DNA of 52,441 nt from a bacterium (GTDB lineage Bacteria; Armatimonadota; Zipacnadia; Zipacnadales; UBA11051). Below, one piece after another: positions 50,354 to 52,441 of this stretch. The DNA is taken from the NCBI GenBank assembly GCA_021372615.1, contig JAJFUB010000070.1, forward strand, positions 1 to 52,441, in the 5' to 3' direction. Numbering within the stretch: position 1 is the stretch's first letter; each line of letters opens with the position of its first letter. Made by a program: the position numbers and the translations under genes. The notes under the pieces were generated by a model. It made no database searches and was not told the DNA's origin. It saw only the letters and a list, made by a program, of their open reading frames with translations.

Positions 50354-52276
50354 TTGAAGGGAACCGTAGTCGAGAAGATACTCAAGGCGCACCTCGTGGA
50401 GGGCGAGCTGGTCGCGGGCAGCGAGATCGGCCTGCGCATTGACCAGACCCTGACCCAGGACTCCACTGGCACGATGGCCTACCTGCAGTTCGAGGCCCTC
50501 GGCGTGCCGCGCGTGAAGACGGAGCTCTCGGTGGCCTACGTGGACCACAACACGCTGCAGTCGGGCCCCGAGAGCGCCGATGACCACAAGTACCTGCAGA
50601 CCGTCGCCGCCAGGCATGGCGTGCGCTTCTCGCGCCCGGGTAACGGCATCTGCCACCAGGTGCACCTGGAGCGCTTCGGCGCGCCGGGCAAGACGCTGCT
50701 CGGCTCGGACAGTCACACCCCCACCGCCGGGGGCATCGGCATGTTGGGGATCGGCGCGGGTGGCCTGGATGTCGCCGTCGCCATGGCCGGCATGCCCTAC
50801 TTCATCCCCTGCCCGCAGGTCCTCGGCGTGCGCCTGACCGGGCAACTGTCGCCGTGGGTCGCAGCCAAGGATGTCATCCTGGAGCTGCTGCGGCGACTGA
50901 CGGTCAAGGGCGGTGTGGGCCGGATCGTGGAGTACTGCGGGCCGGGCGTGGCGACGCTGTCGGTGCCCGAGCGCGCGACCATTACCAACATGGGCGCGGA
51001 GCTGGGGGCCACCTCTTCCCTCTTCCCCGCCGATGACCGCACACGCGACTTCCTGGCGGCCCAGGACCGCGCCGCGGCCTTCACGCCGCTCGCGGCCGAG
51101 GCGGACGCCGAGTATGACGAACTCATCGAGCTGGACCTGAGCGCGCTGCAGCCCATGGTGGCCCAGCCGCACAGCCCCGACGCCGTCGTGCCCGTCGCCG
51201 ACCTGGCCGGCCGCCAGGTAGACCAGGTCTGCATTGGTAGCTGCACCAACTCGTCGTACCGCGACATGATGATGGTGGCGGCGATCCTGAAGGGCCGGCA
51301 GGTCCATCCCGATGTCAGCCTGACCATCTCCCCCGGCTCGCGCCAAGTGCTGACGATGCTCGCCCGCAACGGCGCGCTGGCCGATATGCTCAGCGCCGGG
51401 GCGCGCGTGCTCGAGTCGGCCTGCGGTCCGTGCATCGGCATGGGCCAGGCGCCGCTGAACGCCGGCGTCTCCGTCCGCTCGTTCAACCGCAACTTCGAGG
51501 GGCGCAGCGGCACCAAGAACGGGCAGGTCTTCCTGGCCTCACCCGAGGTGTGCGCGGCGGCCGCCGTGGCCGGGGAGTTCGTGGACCCACAGAGCCTCGG
51601 CGACGCGCCGCAGATCGAGCTGCCCGCGCAGTTCGAGGTGGATGACCGCATGGTGCAGGCCCCCGCGCCCGCCGGCGCCGAGGTCGAAGTGGTGCGCGGC
51701 CCTAACATCAAGCCCGTGCCGACGCGCGAGGCCCTCAGCGACACCATCGCGTTCGAGGCGCTGCTCAAGGTCGGCGACAACATCACGACCGACCACATCT
51801 CCCCCGCCGGGGCGAAGTACCTGCCGCTGCGGTCCAACGTTCCGGCGCTCTCCGAGCACGTCTTCGAGGGTGTGGACCCGAGCTTCGCCGGCCGAGCGCT
51901 GGACAGCCGCCAGGGCGCGATCATCGGCGGCGACAACTACGGCCAGGGCTCCTCGCGCGAACACGCCGCCATGTGCCCGCTGTACCTGGGCATCCAGGCC
52001 GTGTTGGCCACGTCGTTCGCCCGCATCCACAAGGCCAATCTCATCAACTTCGGGATCCTGCCGCTGGAGATGGACAAGGCTGCGTATGAGGCCCTGCAAC
52101 AGGGCGACAAGCTGCAGGCCGAGGGCGTCCACCAGGGCCTACGGGCCGGCGTGTTGACGGTCCGGAACCTCACGCAGGGCACGCAGTTCGAGACGCGCAT
52201 CCCCCTGTCGGAGCGCCAGCAGGAGGTCCTGCTGGCCGGCGGGATGCTCAACTACGTCAAGGCACGCAGCGCGTAG
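50354..52276 (+). CDS. Aconitate hydratase (compact form)
   Basis: 640-residue aconitase, much shorter than E. coli AcnA (about 890). The iron-sulfur ligands are in GSCTNSSYRD and ESACGPCIGMGQ. Substrate-binding segments: GSDSHTPTAGGIGMLGIGAGG, GNGICHQVH and, in the swivel domain, GGDNYGQGSSREHAAM. It interconverts citrate and isocitrate in the TCA cycle. The length and start fit the short bacterial 'putative aconitase' group. Homoaconitase or isopropylmalate isomerase is less likely because both domains are in one chain with aconitase-type motifs. The TTG at 50354 follows GGAGG by eight bases. Confidence 0.93.
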   Translation: MKGTVVEKILKAHLVEGELVAGSEIGLRIDQTLTQDSTGTMAYLQFEALGVPRVKTELSVAYVDHNTLQSGPESADDHKYLQTVAARHGVRFSRPGNGICHQVHLERFGAPGKTLLGSDSHTPTAGGIGMLGIGAGGLDVAVAMAGMPYFIPCPQVLGVRLTGQLSPWVAAKDVILELLRRLTVKGGVGRIVEYCGPGVATLSVPERATITNMGAELGATSSLFPADDRTRDFLAAQDRAAAFTPLAAEADAEYDELIELDLSALQPMVAQPHSPDAVVPVADLAGRQVDQVCIGSCTNSSYRDMMMVAAILKGRQVHPDVSLTISPGSRQVLTMLARNGALADMLSAGARVLESACGPCIGMGQAPLNAGVSVRSFNRNFEGRSGTKNGQVFLASPEVCAAAAVAGEFVDPQSLGDAPQIELPAQFEVDDRMVQAPAPAGAEVEVVRGPNIKPVPTREALSDTIAFEALLKVGDNITTDHISPAGAKYLPLRSNVPALSEHVFEGVDPSFAGRALDSRQGAIIGGDNYGQGSSREHAAMCPLYLGIQAVLATSFARIHKANLINFGILPLEMDKAAYEALQQGDKLQAEGVHQGLRAGVLTVRNLTQGTQFETRIPLSERQQEVLLAGGMLNYVKARSA

Positions 52277-52310
52277 GGGCGGCTTGAGGGGGAAAGAGTG
52301 CAACATAATG

Positions 52311-52334
52311 GGCCCGCCGGGAGACCGGCGGGCC
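52311..52334 (+). terminator. Intrinsic terminator after aconitase gene
   Basis: GGCCCGCCGG, loop GAGA, CCGGCGGGCC, perfect ten-base-pair stem, then TGTTCG. It is 34 bases after the stop. Confidence 0.75.
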
Positions 52335-52339
52335 TGTTC

Positions 52340-52441
52340 GCGGTCGGTGACCGCTCGTACACCGCAATCTTGGTGGGAGCCGGTCGCGGTCGGTGACCGC
52401 TCCCACACACCGCAGTGACCCGATGTGGGAGCGGTCACCGA
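52340..52441. repeat. Dispersed repeat units at window end
   Basis: GCGGTCGGTGACCGCTC occurs at 52340-52356 and again at 52386-52402, each followed by a similar (C/G)(C/T)ACAC-CCGCA segment. The reverse complement, GTGGGAGCGGTCACCGA, closes the window at 52425-52441. GTGGGAGC at 52373 pairs with GCTCCCAC at 52400-52407. The array probably continues beyond the window. Confidence 0.75.

Overview
The window is about 52 kb of GC-rich bacterial DNA with 41 protein-coding genes and no rRNA, tRNA or CRISPR array that I can see. The best guess at the host is Armatimonadota or a close relative. The guess rests on two short type IV prepilin-like proteins of the DUF1559 kind with the N-terminal pattern [20 protein letters not shown] followed by a C-L-S-N and A-Q-D-Y-D-E signature, on a copper-amine-oxidase-N 'stalk' protein, and on Firmicutes-like housekeeping blocks (recA-recX-rny-ymdB-spoVS; ffh-rpsP-khpA-ylqD-rimM-trmD-rplS; yacL-ispDF). 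The assignment is inference and has not been tested against a database.

Layout. 1-6.9 kb, plus strand: cinA, thpR, recA, recX, rny, ymdB, spoVS, behind a sigma70-like promoter and closed by an intrinsic terminator. 6.9-16.0 kb, minus strand: an HtrA-like membrane-anchored protease, two tandem paralogous secreted proteins of unknown function, a secreted protein with a Gly/Thr/Pro repeat linker, and a GH36 alpha-galactosidase. This is the most novel-looking block. 16.1-20.3 kb, minus strand: riboflavin genes in the order small membrane protein, ribD, ribE, ribBA, ribH. The RibBA protein has a damaged-looking DHBP synthase half, and a perfect 25-bp inverted repeat lies inside the operon.

20.4-27.4 kb: a stalk-domain secreted protein (+), a U32-peptidase-like and an epoxyqueuosine-reductase-like protein (-), then an MFS transporter fused to HEAT repeats (+) whose promoter abuts a G-quadruplex-capable heptamer array. 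27.4-37.5 kb, minus strand: PEP-CTERM protein, LysE-type exporter, large LamG/glycosidase-like lipoprotein, small protein, CsaB-like pyruvyltransferase, DUF5693 membrane protein, TRIC/UPF0126 channel and a lipoprotein. This region looks devoted to the cell envelope. 37.7-41.8 kb: a Gfo/Idh/MocA oxidoreductase, a prepilin, a polytopic membrane protein, and a convergent second prepilin.

42.0-52.4 kb, plus strand: the SRP/ribosome/tRNA-modification operon preceded by a consensus promoter and a structured leader, then lepB, a PIN-TRAM protein, an ispD-ispF fusion and a compact aconitase. REP-like palindromes lie between these genes, and some of them supply the stop codons.
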